From positions 62,001 to 126,000 of the forward strand of contig NZ_RJVP01000006.1 of assembly GCF_003730115.1 (NCBI RefSeq): a stretch of 64,000 bases of DNA, written 5' to 3'. Shown in pieces: positions 16,314 through 25,198 of this stretch; positions within the stretch are counted from its first letter, which is position 1; every line of letters begins with the position of its first letter. Under the pieces are notes generated by a model. It saw nothing but the letters and a program-made list of their open reading frames with translations, was not told where the DNA came from and ran no database searches. The stretch comes from Pseudomethylobacillus aquaticus (GTDB taxonomy: Bacteria > Pseudomonadota > Gammaproteobacteria > Burkholderiales > Methylophilaceae). Both the position numbers and the translations under genes were made by a program.

Positions 16314-16437
16314 GGGGTGAGTACCGGAGCCTAGGCCGGTCGTGTGTCGGGAGCGCTTGATCCCCCCCGCAACACAAGCAGCCACAAGCTGCTGTTTCAG
16401 GCGTTTTTAATGCACGGCCGATCCGGATACTTACCCC
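16314..16437 (+). ncRNA. structured 5' leader RNA of the flp transcript, unknown class
   Basis: A closing stem pairs 16314-16328 with 16422-16437: 15 bp with one G-U pair and one bulged A. A second stem pairs 16337-16344 with 16413-16420: 8 bp with one wobble. Inside are a small hairpin (16349-16352/16361-16364) and a perfect AGCAGC/GCTGCT hairpin (16377-16382/16388-16393). It begins a few nucleotides after the predicted sigma54 start and ends about 50 nt before the flp ATG. It does not match c-di-GMP-I, cobalamin or other riboswitch consensus sequences I know. The fold is by eye; covariation is untested. Confidence 0.6.
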
Positions 16438-16489
16438 GCCAGATCAGTCGTTTCAACTGGGGTTATAAAAATTAATTTAGGAGTTTGAA

Positions 16490-16828
16490 ATGATTGCAAA
16501 CGTAAAGAGCTTCATCCAGGACGAAGAAGGCCAATCCATGGTTGAATACGGTGTCACCCTGGGTGCCATCGCTGCAGTTTCCTACATCGCTGTAGTTTCT
16601 TTGGGTGATCGTACTGCTGACCTGTACGCCTGGATGGCCAACCACTTGCCAGGTGGCGAAGCTGATGAAGTTGGTACCGACAACCTGGTTCGTTTCGTTG
16701 AAGATGGCCTGGTTTCCCTGAGCGACACCGCTACCGGCCTGGTATTCGACAATGACGAAATGCTGCAACAAGACATGGGTGACACCCTGGCTGGTTCCGA
16801 CGCTATCCTGAATCAAGTTGAGCCATAA
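16490..16828 (+). CDS. flp: Flp/Fap-type pilin (Tad pilus major subunit candidate)
   Basis: 112 residues. A short leader ends in EEG14, the predicted cleavage site, followed by QSMVEYGVTLGAIAAVSYIAVV. This is the hydrophobic assembly helix, with the conserved Glu-Tyr at mature positions 5-6, as in type IVb Flp pilins. The C-terminal half (about residues 60-112) is acidic and makes the protein longer than the usual 50-80 residue Flp. A TAGGAG ribosome-binding site precedes the ATG. It has its own sigma54 promoter and structured leader, and a terminator-like hairpin follows before the prepilin peptidase, consistent with high expression of the pilin relative to downstream genes. Confidence 0.88.
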   Translation: MIANVKSFIQDEEGQSMVEYGVTLGAIAAVSYIAVVSLGDRTADLYAWMANHLPGGEADEVGTDNLVRFVEDGLVSLSDTATGLVFDNDEMLQQDMGDTLAGSDAILNQVEP

Positions 16829-16873
16829 TCAACCGGGTAGCTTAAAGGTAAGCTAACGCTAGCCTTTGCTGAT

Positions 16874-16904
16874 GCGATGCCACCTACATGGTGGCATCGC
16901 TTTT
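16874..16904 (+). terminator. terminator/attenuator after flp
   Basis: GCGATGCCACC and GGTGGCATCGC form an 11-bp perfect stem with a 5-nt loop, then TTTT. It sits between the pilin and prepilin peptidase genes and probably reduces, rather than abolishes, transcription into the downstream genes. Confidence 0.8.
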
Positions 16905-16928
16905 ATAACGAGAATCAAGACCACTATC

Positions 16929-17522
16929 TTGGCACTTTCTTCCGAGCATTTCATCGTTGCGCTGTTGGTTGGCGCGATCGTTTTATCCCTGTTTGCTGCC
17001 TGGCACGACATACGCACGCGCCGCATTCCAAACCGACTGCTCAAATGGGGCATCCTGTATTTTCTGGCGATCTTCATCGCCATGGCGTTTTTGTTACCCA
17101 TCGCTAGCGTCTTTAAAGGTTTCCTGTTTGCATTGCTGGGCATGGTGCTGGGCGGTGCATTTCTGTATTTACCTTACCAGTACCGGCAAGTCGGGGCTGG
17201 CGATGTCAAACTGATGATGGTCTACGGCCTGTTACTAGGCCCTAAAGGCGTGATTCTCGCTTTGCTCAACGGTGCCATCGTAGGCGGCATCTGGGCACTT
17301 GCGCTGGCATGGCGCATAGGTGGACTCAAGCACATGTTCTACAACATGAAATTCATGGCACGCACGGTCTGGCTGTCAGGTGGGAAGGACATGGGCTGGG
17401 ATCTACGCTCGGAAGGTGCCATCGCCATGCCGTATGGCGTCGCGCTGGCAGCGGGCGCGATCATGGTCTGTGTGTGGCAGCTGAACTTGCACCTAGGCCG
17501 CTTGTTCGGCGTTGATGCCTGA
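16929..17522 (+). CDS. prepilin peptidase, TadV/CpaA-like (A24 family)
   Basis: About 197 residues with six predicted membrane segments. The two catalytic aspartates of A24 aspartyl peptidases are visible: the first in WHDIRTRRIPN, the second in the GAGDVKLMM motif. It lacks the N-methyltransferase domain of PilD, as in the Tad/CpaA subgroup. It would cleave Flp and the TadE-like protein after the shared G-Q junction. An ATG at 16866 is in frame, but the terminator hairpin would then be coding, so I prefer the TTG at 16929; the start is uncertain. The end overlaps the next gene. Confidence 0.8.
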   Translation: MALSSEHFIVALLVGAIVLSLFAAWHDIRTRRIPNRLLKWGILYFLAIFIAMAFLLPIASVFKGFLFALLGMVLGGAFLYLPYQYRQVGAGDVKLMMVYGLLLGPKGVILALLNGAIVGGIWALALAWRIGGLKHMFYNMKFMARTVWLSGGKDMGWDLRSEGAIAMPYGVALAAGAIMVCVWQLNLHLGRLFGVDA

Positions 17523-20500
17523 AAGTGCTGACATGGGTCAGGTCGATCAACTACTACGCGAATCACTGGATAGTGCATGGCTACAGTTCGATCAAGGCAA
17601 CACCGACGCTGCGATGCCCCATGCAAAACAAGCCTCCACCATCGCACCTGACTCTGCCGAAGTGGCCCACTTGCTCGGCCTGCTTGCCTACCGGGATGGC
17701 CGTTACGACCTTGCCCTTCCCCTGTTACAAAAAGCGCTGGACATCGAGGTCACCGAAAAGCGTCTGCGTGATATCGCCCAAGCCCTGCTGGCTGCCGGTC
17801 ACCCATCTGCGGCACTGACCCCATTGCAGGACGCTATCCAGCGTTACGGAATCTCGAGTGCGAATCAGGGCCTGCTTGCTGCCATCCATATCGCGCTAGG
17901 CCAGTTCCAAGCCGGAGAGCAGGCAGCCAACGCCGCTATTGCACTGAGCCGCAACCCGGCAGCCTGGTTAGGCAGCCTGGCTTTTTGTGAATTGATACAA
18001 CAAAAGTGGCGCATCGGGTTTGAACACCAGACCGGCCGCTCCGAAAACCATCTCTCAGGCAGCCGCAGCCCGGCTTTGCGTCCCGGCGTGTCAGGGGAGC
18101 TATGGCTTAAAAATGAGCAAGGTCCGGGCGACACCCTGTTCTACTTGCGCCATGCAAGCGCCCTGTCCCTGCAAGGCTGGAAACTGCATATCCAGTGTGA
18201 CAAAAAAACCAAACCATTGCTGCGTCAGCTTGCCGAGTTTGCCAGTGTCAAAGACGAACTCGCCATCCCTCACAACGGTTTCTGGTTAAAGATGGGGGAC
18301 TTGCCACTCGCCGCCATCCAGCTTGGTGCGGACGAAGTACAGGCCCCGCTCATGCTCAAAGCGGACCCCAAGCGAATCGCCAGGATACGAGCGCAACTCG
18401 CAGCGCTGGGGCCTGCCCCTTATGTTGCGGTCACCTGGCGAGCAGGCCCGCGTGGCAGCAAGATACGCGCTGGTCAGCGCATGTTCGACAAGCATATAGC
18501 CCCTCAAACACTAGGGGCACAACTCGCCAGTGTCAAAGCCACCTTCATCAGCGTGCAGCGCGTTCCTGATGCCAGCGAGTTCGAGGGCCTGCGCACCGCG
18601 CTAGGTGGCCAACTTGCCGATCTTTCCAGCTTCAATGACAAGCTGGAAGACATGCTGGCCCTGCTTAGCCTGGTGGACGAGTATGTTGCCGTGCCCAACA
18701 CCAATGTGCACCTGCGCGCTGGACTGGGCTTGTCTGCGCAGATACTGATCAATTACCCGGTGCAGGATTGGCGCTGGCTGGCACAAGGCGACAGCAGCCC
18801 CTGGTACCCCAATATGCGCATCCATCGTCAGAGCGCAGACTTGAGTTGGGCTGCTGCACTTTCCAGCTTGAGTAACGCCTTACCGCGACCAGGACAGCCT
18901 CGCGCCGTACAGCCCAGGCCTGAAGTCACAGAAACTGCCGCTGTGTTAGCCGAAAGCAGCCATGCACAAAGTGACTTCAGTTCTGATCGCAGCGCAAGCG
19001 ATCTCAAGGCAAGCGATCTCAATGCAAGCGATCTCAAGGCAAGCGATCTCAATGCAAGCGAACTCAGGGCAGCTGAACTCACAGCAAGTGAAATCAGAGC
19101 AGGCTGGCAAGCCATAGCCCAGCACAAGATCAGCGAAGCCATCCAGACGGCGCAGCGCATCCTGCAACAGCAGCCCGACCACCCTGCAGCCTTGCACTTG
19201 CTGGGCTGGGCTGCCATGCGCGACATGAAACCGGACATCGCCAGCAAGGTGCTGGCGCGCGCCGCCAGTCTGGCACCTCAAGACGGCCGCATCGTCGCCG
19301 ACCTGTTGCGGGCATTGATCGCCACTGAACAGTTCGAGCAGGCCGAGCAGATGGCCGCGCAAGCACTCGCTCAGCCAGCACTGCAGCACGCGGCAAACGT
19401 CTATCGCAGCCGTGCCGGCCTGTTCCAGCAACTGAACCGCCTGCCAGAAGCCATTCATGATTTCGAGCACAGCCTGCGCTTGGCCCCCGGGCAACTCAGC
19501 ACGCAGGAATATTGCGGCATGGCCAGGCTCAAGCTCGGTGATGCGCGCCTGGGCTTCCGTGACCTGAGTGCCAGAAAGTCTCCGCAACGCCAGGATATGC
19601 TCAATGACTGGTGCTCGCCGCGCCTGCAGGCTGGCCAAACGGCGCGCCTGCTGATCAAACGCGATATGGGGCTGGGGGATGAACTGACCTATTTACGCTA
19701 CCTGCCCTGGCTGACTGCAGCGGGCTACAAGGTGGATTACTGGTCAGGCAAGAAGCTGGCACCCATGCTCAAGCGCCATGCTTATCTGCATGAGGTGTTC
19801 GCGGATGACGAGTCCTGCCCGCCGCGCGAAGATTACGATTTGAGCTTTATCGTCAACGACCTGCCGCTTGCCGTCGAGCAACTGGAGGCACCTGCCATCG
19901 CACCGCCTCTGCCTTTGCAAGCCCAAGCAGCGCTGCTGGAAAAATGGCAGCACTGGTTGCAGCAGCAAGGTCCTGGCCCTTATATCGGCGTCACCTGGCG
20001 TGCCGGCCTGAATGCCAGCGATGTCAGCCTGCTGCATGGCAAGCTGTCCAAACATATCCCGGTCGAGGCGCTCGCCGCTGCACTGCAGCCTGTGCAGGCC
20101 ACCTGGGTCGCGCTGCAGCGCAATTGCACCATCACTGAACTACGTCAGTTCGAGCAGCATCTGGGCGCCAGGCTGTGCGATGCCGCAGCACTCACGGACG
20201 ACCTGGAAGAACTGCTGGCCCTGCTCACGCTGCTGGATGAGCATGTTGGCGTTTCCAGCACCAATATGCATCTGCGTGCCGGCACGGGCAGGCCTTCACG
20301 CGTACTGGTTCAGTTCCCGGGCGACTGGCGCTGGGGCCATGAAGGCGCCAGTTCACCCTGGTTCCCCAACGATAAAGTCTACCGGGAAGCCGGCAAACAC
20401 CAGGTGGCCGCCAACACATGCACTTGGAGCAGCGCACTCGCGGCCTTGCAAAGCGAGTTGCAGCAAGCCTGGCCAGCAGGTGCTGCGCACCGGGCTAGCA

Positions 20501-22005
20501 GCTTCGCCAGCAACTTGGCTAGCCGTTTGCCAGGCAGCACCGCACAGGCAGGCAGCATTAAAAACAAACGTATCATCTGGATCACTGCTGGTGCCATCAC
20601 GCAGCTAGAGGGTGTGATGCGATCTGCACTCAGCAGCACCCAGCAACGCGTGATCGCGCCATTGACGGCACTTCAGCAGCGTGGCTGGTCCAGCGAGGTC
20701 GTCAACGAGGAATTATCCCAGGCCATGGGCGGCTGGGGTTCGTCCACGCCCATGGCAGGCGATGTCGTCGTGGTCTCCAAGGTGTTTGGTGAACACGCGC
20801 TCAAGCTGGCACAAGACGCCAAGCAGCGCGGCGCATGGCTGGTGACGGATTTCTGTAACGACTTTCTTCAGCATCCGCAGCGCGGCCCCTTGCAAAAGCA
20901 GCTGGCCATACTGGCCGATCTGGTCACCGTAGCAAGCCCGGCACTTCAAGCCAGCTTTAGCGCAGTAACGAGCAGCCCGGTGTGCATCACCGCTGACCTG
21001 CCAGCTGAACCCGGCAAACTGGTGTCAAACCAGTTGCTTGAGCAGTGGGAGCAGGCGCTATTGCAGGTGCAACAAGCGCCCACCACCCAACGGCCCCATT
21101 CCAGCCAGACCGGCGCTAGTAGCAGCGCCAGTACCAGCAGCGCCGCGATCACAGCACCTGCGCTGAAGCTCCAGTTCAAGCACGCTGACCAGCCGCGTGT
21201 ACTGGTGGGCATCCTGTATTCAGGGGAGCATGAGTATGCCGCTTGCCTGGCCATGCTGGCCGCGCAAACGTTTGAAAATCATCAGCATTTCGTCATCGAG
21301 CACCTGCCGAACAAGCTGGCGCACGACACGCTGTATGCCAGCTTCATGCAGCATGCAGCCGAATGTGATTATTTCCTAAAGCTGGATGCCGACATGCTGT
21401 TCGACACCCAGCACAGCTTTGCCGAGATGCTGGAATTCTGCCAGAAGCACACGCTGGCCCACCTGTTTGCCTGGGTCTACGACTGCCCCAGTCAGATCAA
21501 CATCCCCGGCATCCAGATGTTCGCTTCCTCGACACGCTGGCTGGGTAGCGACGAGCAGCTGAATGTGGATTATCCGCCCAAGCTAGCAGGCAAATCTGCC
21601 GTGGTCACCGACCAGCACTGGATAGACCACATGCCAGACCCGGATGACTATCAGTATTTCCGCTATGGCGTGCACAAGGCACTTAAATCGCTGCAACCAG
21701 ACCGTGATAACAAGAACATCAAGAAGGGCATCCTGCATCTTTCCATTCTGCAAGGCATCGCCCGCCATGCACGTGCAAGTGACAAGCAAGCCCTGTGGCT
21801 GGCCTTGATCGGTGCCAGTTTTGTTTATCGCAAGCATCTCATTGTGGACAGCTACCACTCGGATCAAACCAGGGCGCTGTTCGCCGAGATCATGGAAAGT
21901 GCTGCCACGTTTGAGGCTTGCAAAGCGAAAGCAGCCAAGTTCTGGCATAACGACATAGAAACCTCGTATTGGTGGCTGGAGAACTTCAGCCAGTTCCGTT
22001 ACTGA
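17515..22005 (+). CDS. giant TPR-glycosyltransferase fusion protein
   Basis: About 1,497 residues, cytosolic by composition. Region 1 (1-440) has TPR helices followed by a GT-B-like domain with a GPGDTLFYLRHA loop and PYVAVTWRAG. Region 2 (about 530-1000) repeats the same plan, with MGLGDELTYLRYLPW and PYIGVTWRAG. The two are joined by a linker of tandem ASDLK/ASDLN pentapeptides (493-528). Region 3 (about 1010-1190) looks like another GT-B half. Region 4 (about 1225-1497) is a GT-A-like domain with the metal-binding LDAD motif. The start ATG overlaps the prepilin peptidase stop. Context suggests glycosylation of pilin or a surface glycan; the acceptor is unknown. Confidence 0.8.
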   Translation: MPESADMGQVDQLLRESLDSAWLQFDQGNTDAAMPHAKQASTIAPDSAEVAHLLGLLAYRDGRYDLALPLLQKALDIEVTEKRLRDIAQALLAAGHPSAALTPLQDAIQRYGISSANQGLLAAIHIALGQFQAGEQAANAAIALSRNPAAWLGSLAFCELIQQKWRIGFEHQTGRSENHLSGSRSPALRPGVSGELWLKNEQGPGDTLFYLRHASALSLQGWKLHIQCDKKTKPLLRQLAEFASVKDELAIPHNGFWLKMGDLPLAAIQLGADEVQAPLMLKADPKRIARIRAQLAALGPAPYVAVTWRAGPRGSKIRAGQRMFDKHIAPQTLGAQLASVKATFISVQRVPDASEFEGLRTALGGQLADLSSFNDKLEDMLALLSLVDEYVAVPNTNVHLRAGLGLSAQILINYPVQDWRWLAQGDSSPWYPNMRIHRQSADLSWAAALSSLSNALPRPGQPRAVQPRPEVTETAAVLAESSHAQSDFSSDRSASDLKASDLNASDLKASDLNASELRAAELTASEIRAGWQAIAQHKISEAIQTAQRILQQQPDHPAALHLLGWAAMRDMKPDIASKVLARAASLAPQDGRIVADLLRALIATEQFEQAEQMAAQALAQPALQHAANVYRSRAGLFQQLNRLPEAIHDFEHSLRLAPGQLSTQEYCGMARLKLGDARLGFRDLSARKSPQRQDMLNDWCSPRLQAGQTARLLIKRDMGLGDELTYLRYLPWLTAAGYKVDYWSGKKLAPMLKRHAYLHEVFADDESCPPREDYDLSFIVNDLPLAVEQLEAPAIAPPLPLQAQAALLEKWQHWLQQQGPGPYIGVTWRAGLNASDVSLLHGKLSKHIPVEALAAALQPVQATWVALQRNCTITELRQFEQHLGARLCDAAALTDDLEELLALLTLLDEHVGVSSTNMHLRAGTGRPSRVLVQFPGDWRWGHEGASSPWFPNDKVYREAGKHQVAANTCTWSSALAALQSELQQAWPAGAAHRASSFASNLASRLPGSTAQAGSIKNKRIIWITAGAITQLEGVMRSALSSTQQRVIAPLTALQQRGWSSEVVNEELSQAMGGWGSSTPMAGDVVVVSKVFGEHALKLAQDAKQRGAWLVTDFCNDFLQHPQRGPLQKQLAILADLVTVASPALQASFSAVTSSPVCITADLPAEPGKLVSNQLLEQWEQALLQVQQAPTTQRPHSSQTGASSSASTSSAAITAPALKLQFKHADQPRVLVGILYSGEHEYAACLAMLAAQTFENHQHFVIEHLPNKLAHDTLYASFMQHAAECDYFLKLDADMLFDTQHSFAEMLEFCQKHTLAHLFAWVYDCPSQINIPGIQMFASSTRWLGSDEQLNVDYPPKLAGKSAVVTDQHWIDHMPDPDDYQYFRYGVHKALKSLQPDRDNKNIKKGILHLSILQGIARHARASDKQALWLALIGASFVYRKHLIVDSYHSDQTRALFAEIMESAATFEACKAKAAKFWHNDIETSYWWLENFSQFRY
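18993..19100 (+). repeat. 15-bp in-frame tandem repeats in the linker
   Basis: The unit GCAAGCGATCTCAAK is repeated with period 15: four near-identical copies, then three decaying copies. It encodes ASDLK/N pentapeptides and is a likely slippage site for linker-length variation. Confidence 0.8.
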
Positions 22006-22015
22006 CGCACACGCC

Positions 22016-23581
22016 ATGTTGCGGCCTCCATGTCAAAGCAAGATCGGCCTGTTTGAGGCGACAGGCTGGAAACTATTGCTGTTACTGACACTGCTGACGA
22101 CAGCCCTGCTTGCCTGGTGGCCTATGGATTACTACCAGGACGAGTTCGTCTACCGCATCTTGAACGCACGTTTCATTCAGGACGGCCCGCTGCACATGGG
22201 CCTGTTCTCATTATGCGAAGCTTGGCATACCCACATTCCGCCCCTGTTTCATCTACCAGCCTGGCTAAGCTCATGGTGGTATCTGCAGGCTGACCCGATG
22301 ACCGCTCGCGCAGCGGTGTTTGCCCTTGTATTGCTGTTTTTCGTATCGGTCTCCGGGCTGTGCATACGGCCAGCCAGCTTTCTACTGCTAGGCAGCCTGG
22401 TCGGCCTGGCTGGATCGTCCATGCTGCTGACCCGTCCTGAATATCTGCATTTGCTGAACATCGCCATCTGCCTGATCGCCCTGCGCGTCAGTGTTGCAGA
22501 ACAAGGCTCCTGTATATGGCTAGTCCGCTCATGCCTTGCTGCGCTGATCCTGTTGTCGTTCCTGTTATCCCTGTACTCACATTTGCAGGGCGTGCTGTTC
22601 CTGCCACTGAATCTGTATGCACTGTATCGGCTGTTGCGCCCGCACCGTCTCTGGCTAATCACAGCAGGCCTGAGCTTGCTGGCAATCAGCGCTACTGGCG
22701 TTCAATACAAACAGGCCGAGCTGGCTTGTGATAACAACGCAGCGCTTGCGCAGGAGCTAGCCAGCTACCAGCATCCATTGACAGCGCTACCAGCAGTTAT
22801 CTTCAGCACCCGGCTGCTGGATAAAACCAGCCATTATCTTGGTCAGTTCGTTTACAAGAAACAGCATGCCGTCGATTACCTGCCGCCCATCACCGTCAGC
22901 AAGCCGGTATTGATATTGAACGCAGCCATCCTGCTCACCGTGCTCATGACCTTGCTGATGGGGGTGATGGTCAGCGTATTCAGTGTGCGCCAACTGGTGA
23001 GCAAGACTGCCAGCCCCTCATTCAAGCGCTGCAACGCTGTCGTGGTACTGCTACTGATAACGCCAGCGCTGGGCTTGTGGCTCATCAACACCGGCCAGCA
23101 TTTCTACCGTTGTTTTTTCATCCATCTGCTGATCACCGCGGGGCTCACCTGGTATTTCACACGTCGCCAGCAAACGGCATCCACGCCCGCCTATCTGATG
23201 CTGGCGCTGACATTACCGGTCTATCTGGCTTCCACCTTGTTCAATTACAGCAACATAGTGCCCGCCTTTAAGAGCACGGACACAAGCTACGGTGCCAAGC
23301 TGGCGTTACTACAAAAACCGCAGCTACCCACCATCAACAAGCGCTGCGGCCTGGACCTGACGCAGGGCCGCTTGCTGGTCGATGCCATTGCTTATGAGCG
23401 TCTCAAGCATGTGCCACATCTATATCCGCTGGAGTACCTGGGCTTTCAAAGCAGAAAATCCGGTCTGCCGATTAGCAGCGTGCTGGCGGATATGAACATG
23501 CAAGGCTGGGTGGCCTCATGCGCCAGCACGGCTGAAACCGGCCAATTGTGTTGCAGGAGCTTTGATGCCAAACCCGAGTGA
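22016..23581 (+). CDS. GT-C fold membrane glycosyltransferase (ArnT/PMT-like)
   Basis: 521 residues with roughly ten to twelve hydrophobic segments. The first periplasmic loop carries YYQDEFVY, matching the acidic pair that binds the polyprenyl-phosphate sugar in ArnT and protein O-mannosyltransferases. It probably transfers a sugar from undecaprenyl phosphate to a periplasmic acceptor such as a glycan or pilin. It begins 10 bp after the giant fusion gene, and its end overlaps the GtrB-like gene, which would supply the lipid-linked sugar. Family placement is by topology and motif only. Confidence 0.7.
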   Translation: MLRPPCQSKIGLFEATGWKLLLLLTLLTTALLAWWPMDYYQDEFVYRILNARFIQDGPLHMGLFSLCEAWHTHIPPLFHLPAWLSSWWYLQADPMTARAAVFALVLLFFVSVSGLCIRPASFLLLGSLVGLAGSSMLLTRPEYLHLLNIAICLIALRVSVAEQGSCIWLVRSCLAALILLSFLLSLYSHLQGVLFLPLNLYALYRLLRPHRLWLITAGLSLLAISATGVQYKQAELACDNNAALAQELASYQHPLTALPAVIFSTRLLDKTSHYLGQFVYKKQHAVDYLPPITVSKPVLILNAAILLTVLMTLLMGVMVSVFSVRQLVSKTASPSFKRCNAVVVLLLITPALGLWLINTGQHFYRCFFIHLLITAGLTWYFTRRQQTASTPAYLMLALTLPVYLASTLFNYSNIVPAFKSTDTSYGAKLALLQKPQLPTINKRCGLDLTQGRLLVDAIAYERLKHVPHLYPLEYLGFQSRKSGLPISSVLADMNMQGWVASCASTAETGQLCCRSFDAKPE

Positions 23582-24545
23582 ACACCTTCCCAAGACCGGA
23601 AACGGCAGCCCATTGATCTCGGTGGTGATCCCGGTCTACCGCGCTGAGTCCTGTCTGGATGAACTGTATCGCCGCTTGCGTGCAGCCCTGGAGACCATTT
23701 CCACGGATTTCGAGCTGATCCTGGTGGAGGATTGCGGTGGCGACCGTTCCTGGCAGGGCATACAGCGCCTGGCGGCGGCCGATGCACGGGTACGCGGCCT
23801 GCAGTTCAGTCGCAATTTTGGGCAGCATTATGGCATCACGGCAGGTCTGGACTATTGTCGTGGCGACTGGGTGGTGGTGATGGATTGTGACTTGCAGGAC
23901 AGGCCGGAAGAGATCCCGCGTCTGTATGCCAAAGCGCAGCAAGGCTATGACATCGTGCTGGCCAAGCGCGGCCTGCGCCAGGACCCGTTCCTGAAACGCA
24001 GCACGTCGATGCTGTTCTACCGCGTGTTCAGCTACCTCGCCGACATGGACTATGACGGTAGCCATGGCAATTTCCGCATCATGTCACGCAAAGTGGTCCG
24101 CAACTTCCGGCGCATGCGCGAGCAGCTGCGCTTTTTCGGCGGCCTGGTGCAATGGATGGGCTTCCCTACTGCCAGCATAGAAGTGGAGCACAGCGAGCGT
24201 TTCGAGGGTAAGTCCAGCTACACCTTCCTGAAATTATGGAAACTGGCCTCCGAAACCATCATCGCCTTTTCCGACAAACCGCTGCGTCTTGCCATCCGCT
24301 TCGGCTTTCTGATGTCCGCCTTTGCTTTCATCTACGGCATGACCATCTTCGCGCATGCCTACTGGCATGGCACAACCGTAGAAGGCTGGAGCAGTCTGAT
24401 CGTGTCCATCTACTTTCTGGGTGGCATCATCATCGGCATCCTCGGCATGCTGGGCATCTATCTGGGCAAAGCCTTTGACCAGATGAAAGACCGTCCGCTC
24501 TACATCATCCACCAGGCCACCTTCAGCGATGACCAGCAGGATTAA
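23565..24545 (+). CDS. GT2 polyprenyl-phosphate glycosyltransferase (GtrB/ArnC-like)
   Basis: 326 residues. The N-terminal GT-A domain opens with ISVVIPVYRAESCLDELY and has the ILVEDCGGD and VMDCDLQDRPEEIP motifs (the DxD-like metal site). Two C-terminal membrane segments (about 230-255 and 268-295) follow. This is the layout of enzymes that load a sugar on undecaprenyl phosphate (GtrB, ArnC, DPM1). It overlaps both neighbours by about 17 bp. With the GT-C enzyme and the 4-TM protein it makes an ArnC/ArnT/ArnEF-like set. Confidence 0.88.
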   Translation: MPNPSEHLPKTGNGSPLISVVIPVYRAESCLDELYRRLRAALETISTDFELILVEDCGGDRSWQGIQRLAAADARVRGLQFSRNFGQHYGITAGLDYCRGDWVVVMDCDLQDRPEEIPRLYAKAQQGYDIVLAKRGLRQDPFLKRSTSMLFYRVFSYLADMDYDGSHGNFRIMSRKVVRNFRRMREQLRFFGGLVQWMGFPTASIEVEHSERFEGKSSYTFLKLWKLASETIIAFSDKPLRLAIRFGFLMSAFAFIYGMTIFAHAYWHGTTVEGWSSLIVSIYFLGGIIIGILGMLGIYLGKAFDQMKDRPLYIIHQATFSDDQQD

Positions 24546-25197
24546 GCCCACTCCCTGGGATACGCTGGCATTCGGCATGCCATGCGGCGAGCTGCTCGAA
24601 TACAGCGAGGCAGCGCTGGCTGAAGCCGTGACCACGCCCGGCCTGTACTCCATCAAGGTGGATCCGCTGTGTGACAAGCACTGGTTGTATGACTATGGCT
24701 TTTATTACTGCGACACGCTGCTCACACCACGTTGCAAGCCGCAACAGCTGCGCAGCGCACAGCATGCGGACGCACACATCGCGCTCGCGCCACCGCTGGA
24801 TGAGGTGCTGGACATCTGCCATGGCGCGTTCACGCACGGCAGGTTCCATCGCGACTTCCATATCGATCGCGCTGCGGCTGACCTGCGCTACGACAACTGG
24901 TTAAAGCAGCTGCACACAGCAGGAAACGTCTACGGCCTTTACTGGCAACAGCAGCTGGCGGGCTTCATTGCCGTTCAAGACACACAACTGGTACTGCATG
25001 CGCTGGCTGAGCAGCAGCGTGGGCGTGGGCGTGCCAAATACTGGTGGAGCCTGTGCTGTGAGCAGCTGTTTGCCGACGGGGCACATGAGATCAGCAGCTC
25101 GGTCTCGGCCAGCAATCTTGCTGTGGTCAACCTGTACCGCTCGCTGGGTTTCCAGTTCGATGACGCCGTTGATATCTACCACCGCTTGAGCACATAA
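24529..25197 (+). CDS. GNAT acetyltransferase, WecD-like
   Basis: 222 residues. The N-terminal half has the TPWDTLAFG opening and helical layout of WecD. The C-terminal GNAT domain contains the acetyl-CoA loop (QQRGRGRAKYW, about residues 163-173) and the closing NLAVVNLYRSLGFQ. WecD acetylates dTDP-4-amino-4,6-dideoxygalactose, the product of WecE, which is encoded seven genes cluster-wide downstream at 27 kb; the pair would give dTDP-Fuc4NAc. The substrate is inferred from that pairing. Confidence 0.7.
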   Translation: MTSRIKPTPWDTLAFGMPCGELLEYSEAALAEAVTTPGLYSIKVDPLCDKHWLYDYGFYYCDTLLTPRCKPQQLRSAQHADAHIALAPPLDEVLDICHGAFTHGRFHRDFHIDRAAADLRYDNWLKQLHTAGNVYGLYWQQQLAGFIAVQDTQLVLHALAEQQRGRGRAKYWWSLCCEQLFADGAHEISSSVSASNLAVVNLYRSLGFQFDDAVDIYHRLST

Positions 25198-25198
25198 G

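Noticed and set aside
16314-16437. c-di-GMP-I riboswitch as identity of the flp leader
   Set aside because: Its conserved core sequences are not present; the fold is a long closed stem with inner hairpins, so it is reported as an unknown class.
18993-19100. CRISPR-like repeat
   Set aside because: Units are contiguous without spacers, in frame and inside a coding sequence.
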